Below, piece by piece: positions 45,845-55,894 of a stretch of 64,000 nucleotides of DNA. The stretch spans positions 172,694,332 to 172,758,331 of the forward strand of contig CM056998.1 in assembly GCA_029891345.1 (NCBI GenBank). Reading direction: 5' to 3'. Under the pieces are notes generated by a model. It was given only the letters and a program-made list of their open reading frames with translations. It made no database searches and was not told where the DNA came from. Every line of letters starts with the position of its first letter. The first letter of the stretch is position 1. The translations under genes and the position numbers were made by a program. The DNA is from Dryococelus australis (taxonomy: Eukaryota > Arthropoda > Insecta > Phasmatodea > Phasmatidae).

Positions 45845-46310
45845 CCAGCTTCAGTGAAAAAATTATCATCCAATCTCAGATACGAGATACTGGCCACAGC
45901 GTTCGCAGGCAGGGTAACTGATGTGAGGATAGTTAACAATAGGGTTAATACTGATGCAGATGTTTCATGTTTTTTCTCATGGTGCAGAGATCCTCTGACA
46001 GATTTTACTACATCACCTCACCCTATTAGAATTACTATCAGCATAGTGTGTAGGTATTTGAAATTCGTCACAGCAGAGAAAGGCACTATGGAAACTTTAT
46101 ATTTTCAGAGCAAATCCCTCCCTATCCTCCATTCTTCTGATGTAGGCTTGTTCTATGATAACTCAATTAAGCCTTACTTAATGAGCAGGCTTGAGGAGTT
46201 TAGTACTTGTGGGAGTGGGTGCACTTTACAACTGATATCACAAATGGACAGTCATATCTCACAATATAGGGTATTCACCATTGGTGGTAAGTACACTAAG
46301 TAATAAAAGT
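45845..46310 (+). pseudogene. Fossil Polinton pre-polymerase B domain
   Basis: 149 open codons (45854-46303). 'AFAGRVTDVRIVNNRVNTDA' near the N terminus and 'EEFSTCGSGCTLQLISQMDS' with 'ISQYRVF' near the C terminus match the conserved domain that precedes protein-primed DNA polymerase B in Polintons, usually written with GSGWTL and N.N.YNPLRGSSYI. The polymerase catalytic part does not follow; a SINE fragment and unrelated DNA do. Confidence 0.7.
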
Positions 46311-46342
46311 TAATTGGCAATAATAAGGCTTGCATTCTAATG

Positions 46343-46430
46343 CTGCTCCATTACTCGCCTCGCTTCACCCTCATCGGCCTTCAATTTCTCGGTTTCGAGA
46401 GCCGCCAAAATCTCTTCACTCGCTCCGATG
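46343..46430 (+). mobile_element. SINE 3' fragment, copy 3
   Basis: 'ctccattactcgcctcgctt', 'caccctcatcggccttcaat' and 'gagagccgccaaaatctctt' match the body and tail of the SINE at 9803-10045. Head with A and B boxes absent: 5' truncated. Confidence 0.75.
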
Positions 46431-46463
46431 CACAGATAAAATTTTTATTTTTGGTGCAAGGTT

Positions 46464-46631
46464 TTAATACAATTGTAAATCCATAAATTTCCTGTTTCGT
46501 GGAATCCAGATGTGTGTATACCCGTTGAGCTGCGACCCTTGCTTCATGCCAGTACGATGTGTGTCAAAGTAAGTTCCTCCACCAGCTTTGTACCTCTTGT
46601 ATTGCAGAGCTTCATTCAGTCGAATGGCGTA
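46464..46631 (-). other. Unassigned 55-codon open stretch with protein-like composition
   Basis: The minus strand is open between stops and reads 'YKRYKAGGGTYFDTHRTG' followed by 'MKQGSQLNGYTHIWIPRN'. The balanced composition is unlike random AT-rich translation and the DNA is GC-richer than its flanks. No family comes to mind. It could be an exon piece, a processed gene remnant or part of an element. Confidence 0.3.
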
Positions 46632-47860
46632 TCAACATTACCCTGTTGGGCATTATAGAATACCTGTCTAAATTTTTTTCCACAATGCTACATTTAGTGT
46701 CATAATAGCTTCAGCCCTGTCACCTGCAACACCACTGATGAGCTAGTTAACTGGCACAATATCATCAACAAGTCAATTTAACTTCCAGAAGTCTAAAGAT
46801 TGAACTAATCAACTGCCAGATAGTGGTTTAAAATAACTAATCTGAAAGTCTAACAGCCAGCGAGCTAACACCTCGTCTAGAATCCGCTGTGAATAACAAC
46901 TTCTCACAGATTTGAGATTAACGAGTTCGTCTCCCTGCCACATCAACTAAATGTTATCAACATCGTCCCCAGATGTGGGAGAAGTGTCTTAATGTACCTT
47001 AACCAAATATGTTATAAAACACGTAAAGTGCAATGCTTGAATGTATATTTAATGAATAAAGAACTTTTGTGGTTGTTGAAACAAAGGGATATATTAAAAA
47101 TGTATTTCAAACTGATTGATTGTTTCTTTTATTATTATTTACCTCCAAGCGGTTTTTACATCTGGAATTTTATAAAACATATATCTTAGAGATATGATTG
47201 AGTCAATGTTTTCGCAAATAAATGAAATATAATGTATTACTTTATCAACCAGAGGTTATAACATTGCACATTCTTTGTTTGAAGAGCACTTATTTATTCT
47301 TTGATGTGGTTTTTTTACAAATATATCTTGAAAAATGCATATCAACACAATGATAATTACCTGGTTACTTGATATGTTTTCAGTGAGCAGAAATATTTGG
47401 GTGTGAACATATTACATACTTTTTCTTTCACTCGGTTTAGCGAGTGTGTGTTCGCAGCAGTTGGCGAATCACTTTGTCTGACCACATTCCATATAAGCGA
47501 GAGATACTGTTTGAAATAAGTTTGAATGAATATCAGCTATAATAGCGAAATCGTCCATATTTAACACATCAAAGACTTTTGATAATCGAAGCAGAGTGAA
47601 CAATTTTATGTCTTAACAGAAAACAAGACGAAATAAATAGTTCTACTGATACTATACAGGTTTTAGATTCATATGTAAAAGTATTTAATGGGTATTAGCA
47701 AACACAGATGGTTTTCATAGGGTATTTAAAACACTTAGTAATGCCATTTACTATATAGCTTCATTTATTGTGTAAATAGGTTTATTTAATGTTTATTCAG
47801 AAAGCAAATGTGTTTGACGCTTTGCGTGAAGCCTGAAGGTTTCCTACAGGTAGGACGTGT
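46632..47860. other. Non-coding, no feature seen
   Basis: AT-rich with no recognisable gene or repeat structure. A short inverted-repeat-like pair around 'gctagttaactggc' and 'ccagcgagctaaca' is too weak to call. Confidence 0.4.
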
Positions 47861-48480
47861 TCATGATACACATAAATGCAGGCAGTGGTATTAATAATCC
47901 CTTGTTACATGACAGGATGGCCGTTTGAAGACATTCTAACAGGGTGGTCCATTCCCATTGACAAAGGAGCGGGGTCATCGCTCCAGCCACTTCCTGTTTC
48001 AGAAATAAAAAGACAAATAAATATGCGAGGATGGAGGGGAGTAGTAGTGGTCCCTTCCAACCCCCAGCCGCTCCGCTCGCCAGCGGTTAAGAGAGGGTAT
48101 TTTAGTATCAAGGTGACTCTCGCTCCAAGACTTGTCGGACACTCCACACAACACGTCCATCGCTGTTAGGGATAGCATCTCACAGGCAGCTCGAATCTGG
48201 CGGCATCTCGTGCGACGGTTTAGGGGTAGCGCCCACAGTAGTACCGGGGTTTCGATCCAGCCTACAGCGTTCATCCATCGGGCTTACGACTCCGCACCGA
48301 CCCCATACTCGCCTGGCTGGTACAGCTACCCGCGACACTCGCTAGGCTCTTTCTTCAACTATCTGGCTTGGGTTCAAACTTCGCTCACAGAATTCGTAAC
48401 AATATTTTCGAAATATTTTCGCGAATTTATCCTTCATACCATTTATTTGCGATAGCTGTTACAATTTATTATTTATGCAT
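47861..48480. other. GC-richer block with B-box-like words
   Basis: Overlapping open frames on both strands have no recognised product. GGGGTTTCGATCCAG near 48247 and TTGGGTTCAAACTTCG near 48367 resemble Pol III B-boxes, so a diverged tRNA-derived repeat is possible, but the body does not match the SINE family seen elsewhere in the window. Confidence 0.3.
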
Positions 48481-50019
48481 GTTAATAATTTTATAGTTTT
48501 TCTTTATATAAATGGCGATTATATTGTCAAGTGCGTTTCTAAGGTCGGTCTACCAGAGTTAGGATTTCAAATACCGTTGTGTTTCCAAGTGTGTTGAATT
48601 TCCGAAGGTGTTCTCCCGGGACTTAACAGAATTTGCATTAAAAATAATTTATTTTCAGCAAGTAATCTCACGCTAGGAAGGTGTGTTATTTATTTTTCCC
48701 AAGGAATTAAAATTGTGTATTAATAATTTAAAAAATGGCATTGAGGTAAGTTTTTCGGTATCTATGTCTGTTTCCATTTCTTTAATTTCATTCCAATCTT
48801 TCCCTTTTACATTTGAGAGCCGAGGTGGATGTGCGTGACATACATGTATGTCTAGTACGCTATTGTGTTTGGTTAAAATTTAATTACTTTGTATCACTTT
48901 GTTAGCAAGATTGAATGTTTACGTACTGCCATAGCTTTTCGATGGAAGATTTGTTAAGATTTTTTGGACCGATAACCTGTGTTGTATATACACTGTGAGT
49001 AAATAATTTCGTACTTGGAATGTGGTAAATCTTAGTTCTATGTTAAATTATTTCATTTGAAACATTTTGTGAAATGGAACTGTTTAAGTGGTAGATATTT
49101 ATTTATTTAATGTCTTTGTATGTAGTTTAAAATTTCATGTGAAGAGTTTTGTGTGTTAAGTGAAATAATTTTTGGGAGTTCTTCATATTTCGTTTGGCAT
49201 AATTTAAATTAGCAAGGAAATCATTTTTGGCTTCGTTATAGGTATAATTCAGAATGCAACTTCTCTTCATTTTAGAAATCTTTATTTGTCCATGTCAACT
49301 GCAAGTGCTAAATTGTTCCATATTAGATCATTATATTGTTACATTCCCATTTTTAAGTTACCTAATCGTTATACACATATATATTCCACGCGATACAAGT
49401 CTCGCTAAATTTAACCCGAGTTTTATTGTTGGTTAAAAAGTGAATTATTTTCAACAAAGGGAAATTTATTCGCAGCAGTAAACTATGATACACAATGCAA
49501 GTGAAAATATTGTATTAAGAAGTTAAAACATGGCATTGGGGAAAGTTTCCTTTATTTTCATTTCAAACATATAATGTTAACTTCGTTGTAGGTATAATTC
49601 ACAATGTGTATGAATAGTGTGGTAAGGTATTGGGATTATCGTCCACTGGAAAATATAAACTAGTAGATTAGAAAACAGGACATTTTTATTGATTTGTAAC
49701 ATAAATTTTTGTTATCATAATTTCGAGGAGTTCCGCTATAACATTGGTCTACAATCAGACGATATAGAATATATACCTCATTTGCGTAATCGTAGTTGCT
49801 TTTCGACCCTGTCTTAAAAGCTCTACAAATTATGTAAATACTATAATTATTTTTCTCTTCTTAATGCATTTACAAACAAAATGTTATTTTTAATTTTTTT
49901 TATAGCTAATTTATTTTCCAATTATTAGTCTCAACTAATTTTTTGTTATTATTATGTATCTAAATTATTTATATATTCATTTATGCATTCGTGAGACTAA
50001 AAAGACGAAAAATGTGCAT
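48481..50019. other. Non-coding, no feature seen
   Basis: AT-rich. Two diverged phrases recur ('aaaaaatggcattgaggtaag' near 48730 and 'aaacatggcattggggaaag' near 49527; 'cttcgttataggtataattc' near 49231 and 'cttcgttgtaggtataattc' near 49580), so an old roughly 350-800 base duplication may exist. No gene. Confidence 0.4.
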
Positions 50020-50440
50020 TTCAACATTGGTGGCCCCTTCCACACTTCGGACTGCAACCTCACAAACTCATTCGCCGTCGTCTCACCGATATCCTTCGCC
50101 CCACTCGACTTCATTCGGTTACTGCACTCAGCAAGGGGGCTTCTACCAAGACTCCCGACACTGGGAACGCCGAAATATTTATAAGAGTCGTAGGCCATCG
50201 TCCAGAAATTCCTCTAAATGCCGCGTTGCGCTGAGGGTCCTCTAGTTCCCAGAATATTCTCGTGCATCCTCTGAACTAGTCGGCTTCCCCAGCAGGAGGG
50301 AGAAGGAGGGGTTGTGACACCAGCCAGGTCGCCGCCTGTCAGGAGGGGAGACGGTTGAGTTACGTCACTTCCCCCTCCCTCTGCCATTCTTTGGAGCCGG
50401 ACTGCGCATCGTGCGTCAGTTGGCGCGTAACAGCACGTTG
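50020..50440. promoter_or_regulatory. GC-rich block, candidate promoter
   Basis: About 420 bases of GC-richer sequence with a purine/GGGAGG-rich tract (50290-50355), a CRE-like TTACGTCAC (about 50363) and GCGTCAGTTGGC (about 50413), whose TCAGTT core is the arthropod initiator consensus. Frames on both strands lack recognisable products. No TATA box sits at the right distance from the initiator. Confidence 0.3.
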
Positions 50441-51472
50441 GTGTACGTATATTAATGGTTAAATTTAGCCACTTGTAATAAAATTAATAAACGCAAATTT
50501 TAATTTTACTCAAAACTTTTATCACAAACAATGTTTTAAAACAAACTTATAGATAGCATTGATGTTAAATATTTTTGGAAGAAAAAAAAAAAAGACTTTC
50601 TTATAATTAATGAAGTTTGCACTACACTGAAACTGCTAAAGCAGAGTTTCCAACCAAACACAAAATTGGTATTAAAATTTTTAATGTATAAAGTGTGCAA
50701 ACATTTTCGTGTAAATATTGTAAAGTTTTTGCATTTCCATTGTCGTGTATAAATTGTTTGAAGTGATTTGGAGTCAAAGTTATTTTTCTCTACATATGTT
50801 GTCTAGCGAATTTTGCAGTGTATTCAACCAAATTATCCAATTGAAAGAAAATACTGGTATGTCCAAACAAGTTCGTAAATTTTACACTTCAAAATAATCA
50901 AATGCATCATGAGATCACAGAACGAGAGCCAGTCACAAAAAAGTGATTGATCCCATTCCCAGGACGCATTTCTCTGAACTGCCATCGGAGCTTGGCCAGT
51001 AGCGTGGGTGCAACACTTTTACGCCGGATCTCAGATCCTGCTGAAGATCATGTCTGAACCAGGATGCAAGTGTCTGAGTTTTGGACAGCTTTTGATGAAA
51101 CTGGTCATGAGAACACTGTAACAACATTTGTAAATTTTTCTGAGAAATTCTTTGGAATTTTACAAATGCTTATAACAGTACATAGATTAATCTTGTAAAG
51201 CTACTCATTTGTAAAACTACAATGTCCGTGTTTGTAATATACATAAGGAAATGGTTTGTACTACACTGACCCGTTTCCCAGAGCTTCAGCAAAATCGCGG
51301 ACACTCAGTAAAGAAAAACCGTATAGGGTATAGAATTTTGTGCAAAAACAACGGGTGATGTAAAGTGTAGCTGAATGCAAAAAGAAAGGTATTGCAAGTT
51401 GGAGTAACGTAAACTAACGTAAAATCATCGTGAAATATGACTGTATTATGCATTAAATGTTAATGTTTCGTA
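50441..51472. other. Non-coding; GC-richer unassigned patch at ~50920-51130
   Basis: Within AT-rich DNA, 50933-51127 on the minus strand is open for 64 codons and reads 'ASWFRHDLQQDLRSGVKVLH' and 'PSSDGSSEKCVLGMG', a protein-like composition. I do not recognise the family. The flanks are low-complexity. A processed or element-derived fragment is possible. Confidence 0.3.
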
Positions 51473-51545
51473 GCTACACAGAACTCTTAAATCGACTCTC
51501 AGTACCTCGTTAAGAGCCGTCCAAATCTCATAAACTCAACAACAC
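51473..51545 (+). mobile_element. SINE 3' tail fragment, copy 4
   Basis: 'gactctcagtacctcgttaa' and 'gagccgtccaaatctc' match the tail of the SINE at 9803-10045 ('ggctctcaatatctcgttgttaagagctggccatatctc' region). Only the last roughly 70 bases remain. Confidence 0.6.
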
Positions 51546-52394
51546 AACTCTTAATGTACCTATTTTTCTTAACCAAATAACTTCAGTAATATGTTGTACG
51601 TACTTGCAATTATATTTACTGTAAAAGTATACTTTAAGTTTGTAAGTAAATTTGATTTCGGGGGTAAAGGTGCGGGCTAATAATACAAGGCGTGTCTCCG
51701 TGTTGCAAGATGTTTTATTTTCGTAAACAGTATTCTGAATTATTTTTTGTTATTATCTGTTATTAATTTATCACATTTTTTTCTAGAAGAAAAATAATAA
51801 TTTTATCTCCACTTCTCAATAATCTCAATTGTAATACAATGTAATTATTTGTAATATTACAAAGAAATGTTTTGCAGATTATATAAGAAAACGCTTTTTT
51901 AGTTTTACAAAGGATTTTCTTGGAAAATGGGTTTTCAAGGATATTTCTTGTAAAAGTAATAAAGAAAATTTAGAGTGTAGCAGGATAACCAGCATCGAGA
52001 CAGCAAAGTGTGTCTTCGAGAGGACTTCCGGGAGACATCGGGTTACTGTCGGGTCTGTCTGTGATGCACCCAGGCGACGGAGCAAGGGCGGCAGCAGCTC
52101 ATCATATAATCATACAATTGATTCACCCAACCTTTATGATAGAGCCTATAAAGTTAAGGCGCACAGATTATTGTCTTCTGCGCATGTACCCATAATTGAT
52201 CTACCCCCACGTCTGTAAAAGTAACATGTTCGACAGTTCTGAACGTGTTCGTTAACATCGTTAGTTTTTAAAAGCAAACTCTTTTTATATGAATAACTAA
52301 GTTTAACAATTTGAACTTAAGCTAATTGTTTCAAACATTGACTAGAATAAGTATACAAACATCATAAATCACTTGTTTACATCAAGAGTGTTCT
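51546..52394. other. Non-coding, no feature seen
   Basis: AT-rich to 51960, then mixed composition to 52200. No supportable gene; overlapping short frames are not recognised. Confidence 0.4.
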
Positions 52395-52633
52395 TATAGA
52401 CTATTAACGGTAAAGTGAGCACTTTTTGAAACCCTCTCATTTATAATAACAGACAATAAATTCATTTCATTGTAGCCTTAGAGGTTAACTTTCGAGTCCA
52501 GTGAAATATATACACTCTGAGTATTACTTACATTGCAATATATATTTTAAAAATTGGTGCAAGGAAAAAATGGCTGTTAGGAAAAAAGTACCTAGGACCT
52601 GAAAAGTGCTTACTTTAGCGTGAACATACTATA
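52395..52633 (-). mobile_element. MITE family B, copy 2
   Basis: About 239 bases bounded by TATA. Left tip TATAGACTATTAACGGTAAA; right tip reversed TATAGTATGTTCACGCTAAA. The internal order ('ttagaggttaactttcgag', 'aatatatacactctgagtat', 'aaaaaatggctgttagg') is the reverse of the copy at 6671-6913. Non-coding. Confidence 0.7.
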
Positions 52634-53112
52634 CCTCAAATCCTGTATACAGTGTTTATAACAGTCGACTTGGAAGAAAAACAGTTTAGTGTTGTTACAC
52701 GGAGAGGTTACTGCTCACTTTTGGTACGCGCCCATCCTCATTTTCCCCTCTACCATAGAGACCTGCCAATTTCAGTTTATTTCTGGGCGTCGGGCTATTC
52801 TTGTATACACATAGCATTAGGGATTGCACGAAACAATATTTTTGTCCATACTGCACCATAAGTATGGCGCTCTGCATATATCGGGACGGATAAAATTTGA
52901 TTTGTGATTGAGATTTTGGTCAGAAACCGTTCGTGAGGCTTCAGGATGTAGTGACAACACCAAATGAAAACTTCGTGAGTTATAATTGTATGCCCTTGTA
53001 ACTCTAAAATTTCGTGTCCTTTGTTAATCCGGAGCAGCTGGTGCAGTAACAAGTAAGTTTTGGTCTTAACTGGGTTGTACTTCATCACTTCAGCTCTTTT
53101 CTTCTGTTCAAC
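52634..53112. other. Non-coding, no feature seen
   Basis: Mixed composition. A 109-codon minus frame (52795-53124) has no recognised homolog and runs into a MITE end. Confidence 0.35.
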
Positions 53113-53173
53113 TAGGCTGATCACGATTAATCGAGTAATTTTGAAATCAACCTTTGAAAAATGTCACTTCCCC

Positions 53174-53598
53174 TATATGCTGTTCACGGTAAAATGATTA
53201 TTTCGAAAGCCCTGCTTAAGATCTACTTGTGTACACAATGTGTATTCCTCTGCCTTCTGAAAAATTAACATTGCCACGGACCTTATCACTTTATTCATGC
53301 GTCAGTAGGTGAAATTTTGAAATTGTTGAGAAAGTAAATAATTTAAAAATCTGCTCATTTTTAAATTTAGATGCATTACGAAAATCAGAAAGAGAAAGCA
53401 GTAATTTAATTTATGACAAATGGTTACCCAACACTTTTTATTCAATTTTATCATATGGGACTGCTTTCCATCCATCATTACCAACTTTACTGGGTGAATG
53501 TCACTCAGTGCGCCCGTTAAAATATATGCAAGAAGGCACAGTGAGTTTTTTCTAAGGTTCATTTCAAAACTGCTCACTTTATCGTGAGCAGCCTTTAC
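53174..53598 (-). mobile_element. Family A MITE, reversed, nested at first site
   Basis: Complete copy in reverse orientation: left tip TATATGCTGTTCACGGTAAA, right tip reversed TAAAGGCTGCTCACGATAAA. Interior in reverse order ('gaaagccctgcttaagatct', 'ttattcatgcgtcagtaggt', 'accaactttactgggtgaat'). Inserted in the outer copy at the TA just before 'cctgcgtgtattttga'. Confidence 0.8.
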
Positions 53599-53642
53599 CT
53601 GCGTGTATTTTGACGGGCTCACTGAGTGGCATGCGATCAGAA

Positions 53643-54311
53643 AAGTTGGTAAAGGCTGTTCACGATAAAGTGAGCACTTTCGAAATCAAACTTTGAAAAA
53701 ATTCATTGCTCCTACATACTCTTCACTGTAAAATGAGCACTTTTGACGCCCTAGTTACTTTTTCTTTTCAGCCATTTCTTATCAATGAACAGTCTTTTAA
53801 AATAAATATTGCCGTGTAGGTAATAAACGCAGTGTGTATATTCCACTGCACTCGGAAGTTAACGTCTAAGGTTAAATATAATTTATTTATTGACTATTAT
53901 TACAAATGAGAAGGCTTTCAAAAGTGTTCACTTTACCGTGATCAGCGTATACCTGCGTATATTTTAACGCGCACCCTAATTGACATGCGCCCAGTTAAGT
54001 TGGTAACGATGGATGGGAAAGTAGTTCCGTATCTTAACGTCGAATAAAAAGTATTAGGTAACCATTTCTGTTAACTTAATAATTTCTTCGGCTTTCTATT
54101 TTTTTTTAATGCACCAAAGTGTAAAAATGAGCAGATTTGTAAAATATTTACTTTTATAATAATTTCCCAGTTTCATTTGGCCAACGCGTGAATATTGTGA
54201 TGACGCCCATCACAACGTTAATCTTACATAAAGTGGAAGAATACACAACGTGTATACAAGTAGATTTTAAGCAGGGCTTTCAAAAGTGCTCATTTTGTAG
54301 TGAATAGCCTA
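53643..54311 (+). mobile_element. Family A MITE nested at second site, itself interrupted
   Basis: Left tip AAGGCTGTTCACGATAAAGT at 53643 and right tip ending 'gtagtgaatagcctata' at 54311. Its two parts, 53643-53714 and 53950-54311, are separated by a complete family B MITE. It was inserted at the TA in 'gttggTAacga' of the outer copy. Confidence 0.8.
53715..53951 (+). mobile_element. MITE family B, innermost copy
   Basis: Between target TAs at 53713-53714 and 53950-53951. Left tip CATACTCTTCACTGTAAAAT, right tip reversed TACGCTGATCACGGTAAAGT; interior matches 6671-6913 ('tttcttttcagccatttctt', 'ggaagttaacgtctaaggtt'). It sits at the position in its family A host corresponding to the first site used by the reversed A copy. 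Confidence 0.8.
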
Positions 54312-54639
54312 TAACGAGGGAGACAAAGTAGTTCAATGCTTTAACGTCAAATTAAAAGCGTTAAGTTAAAATTTGTGAATACTGAAATTGTTTCTTCTGG
54401 TTTTCGTTCTTTTTAACACCCGCAAGTGTTACAATAAGCAAATTTGTAAAATGTTTACTTTCCTAATAATTTCACAGTTTTTCTTTATCGACGCATGAAT
54501 AAAGTGATCAGACCACCGACAGTTGTAAACACATATTCATATGGCGGAAGAATACACAATGTCCATACAATTAGATCTTAAGCAGGTCTCTTAAAAGTAC
54601 TCAGTATATGCTTGTAAATAGTCATACGGAGCGTGTCTC

Positions 54640-55090
54640 ACAAGTTGCGGGTCCATCGCAAAAACAAATCACGCCAATTTTTTGCCTGCATTCACAGCTC
54701 TGGAAATTGCCAGTAATGTTTTATTTTATTTACGTTCCGATGTGAACGCAGCTTAATTAATTTCAGGCCTTTAACGCAGTTAGCTGCCGTTTGAAGTGAT
54801 TCACGCCCGTAGATTAGCCGTGGCGCGAGGCGCCCGAGCGCCGGATGGCTGTTGTCATGAGTTAATAAAGGTAATGGAGCGGCGGTGGATTCAGGCGCGC
54901 TGCAAAGTTAATACGTCCAAAGCTGGAGCAGCGCGGCGATGTCTTTGATGTTCGCTTATCCCGCTCCGGCCGGCTGGAGCCCTGCTGGAGTCCGGAATAC
55001 TCATCTCCGCACCCTGATTGGCCGGCGACCATTTCGCCCGCAACAATGACTTGCTGTCCATGTAGCAAATTTGCTGTTAATTGAGCACGT
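54640..55090. promoter_or_regulatory. GC-rich block with homeodomain-type sites, candidate conserved regulatory element
   Basis: A sharply bounded CpG-containing block in AT-rich DNA. It carries several TTAAT/ATTA words (GCTTAATTAATTTC at 54749, GAGTTAATAAAGG at 54858, AGTTAATACG at 54906, GTTAATTGAG at 55075), an inverted CCAAT box (GATTGGCCGG, 55014) and a near-palindromic 'gcccgagcgccgg' patch. No open frame resembles a protein. The mixture suits an enhancer or promoter of a developmental gene, but this is inference from composition and motifs alone. Confidence 0.35.
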
Positions 55091-55894
55091 TTACAGCCAA
55101 CGTTTGAAAGAAAATCAGTAGCTCTAATTGCACATACGTTTACGAGAGCACCGAGTAGATTAATAACTATAGTAATGTTGGCAGCGAAATAGAAAAAATT
55201 AGGTCAATTCTTTAGAGTCCATCAGAAACCATGTAGACGGGTAGAGGGGTCATTTGGTAGTAAAATTAAGGAGTAGCCATGTTTGATTAACAGTCGAACA
55301 ACGTATCGTTTATGTGGTATGTTTACGTTTGTGTTGTTTTTGAGTACGCGGCTTATGATGATCATTTTTATTGCAACCATAACCATGTTGAAATCAGTAA
55401 TTTTCCGATAGAGTTTTACTCGTAAAATACAGTTTTAAATGTTTGCTTCATATTTAAGTCCAGATAGGTATTATTAATTTTCCTTTCGGATCGTTTTTGA
55501 AATGGCATAATTTGTTTTATCACGTTACTCTGGCAACGTACTTTAAACGCACGTGGTATTTGCCTCGTCTCGTAATAACTTAGGTTTTAGGTTTTAAAAG
55601 GCTAGTTAGTATCCCAGCGTGGGGCCGCCAAAGTTGGCTTAGGCTCAGAATACTTCGGTCATTTTAGTTTTCTTGAGGACTAGGGCGTCGAGATTGGTTT
55701 CCACTGTACGGATCTACGTAAAGAGAGAGTTTGAGTTCGTCAGCATTTCATCTGGATCAGAAAAAAAAAAAAAAAGACGCGCAGCGTTCTCAACGCCACA
55801 AAAAGAACCTGATTAGGAAACGTTAGGCGCAGAACTAAGTGGTTAATTTATGAGACTTGCGCGTACGAGTATTCCGTGGTATGCTAAATCTTAG
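55091..55894. other. Non-coding, no feature seen
   Basis: AT-rich with an A run at 55761-55775. No supportable gene or repeat. Confidence 0.4.

Larger units (their letters stand above)
37541..46310. mobile_element. Polinton/Maverick fossil 2, nearly full gene set, highly decayed
   Basis: Leftward genes: ATPase, helical protein, accessory protein, integrase. Rightward genes: PLA2 protein, maturation protease, minor structural protein, major capsid protein, two further conserved proteins, then a zinc-finger/pre-polymerase segment ending at 46310. The polymerase B catalytic domain is absent. The element is very AT-rich and carries dozens of breaks, with no open frame longer than about 150 codons, so it is old. 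Terminal inverted repeats were not found. Whether 45285-46310 belongs to this copy or a neighbour is not certain, but its orientation fits. Confidence 0.88.
53113..54626 (+). mobile_element. Outer family A MITE, interrupted twice by other MITEs
   Basis: The pieces 53113-53174, 53598-53642 and 54310-54626 are consecutive parts of one family A element on the plus strand: the left tip (GGCTGATCACGATTAATCGA) with 'caacctttgaaaaatgtcac'; the middle 'cctgcgtgtattttgacggg' to 'agaaaagttggta'; and the right part 'taacgagggagacaaagtag' through 'cgacgcatgaataaagtgat' to a worn right tip. The two gaps hold complete MITEs (53174-53598 and 53643-54311). The outer copy must be the oldest. Confidence 0.75.
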
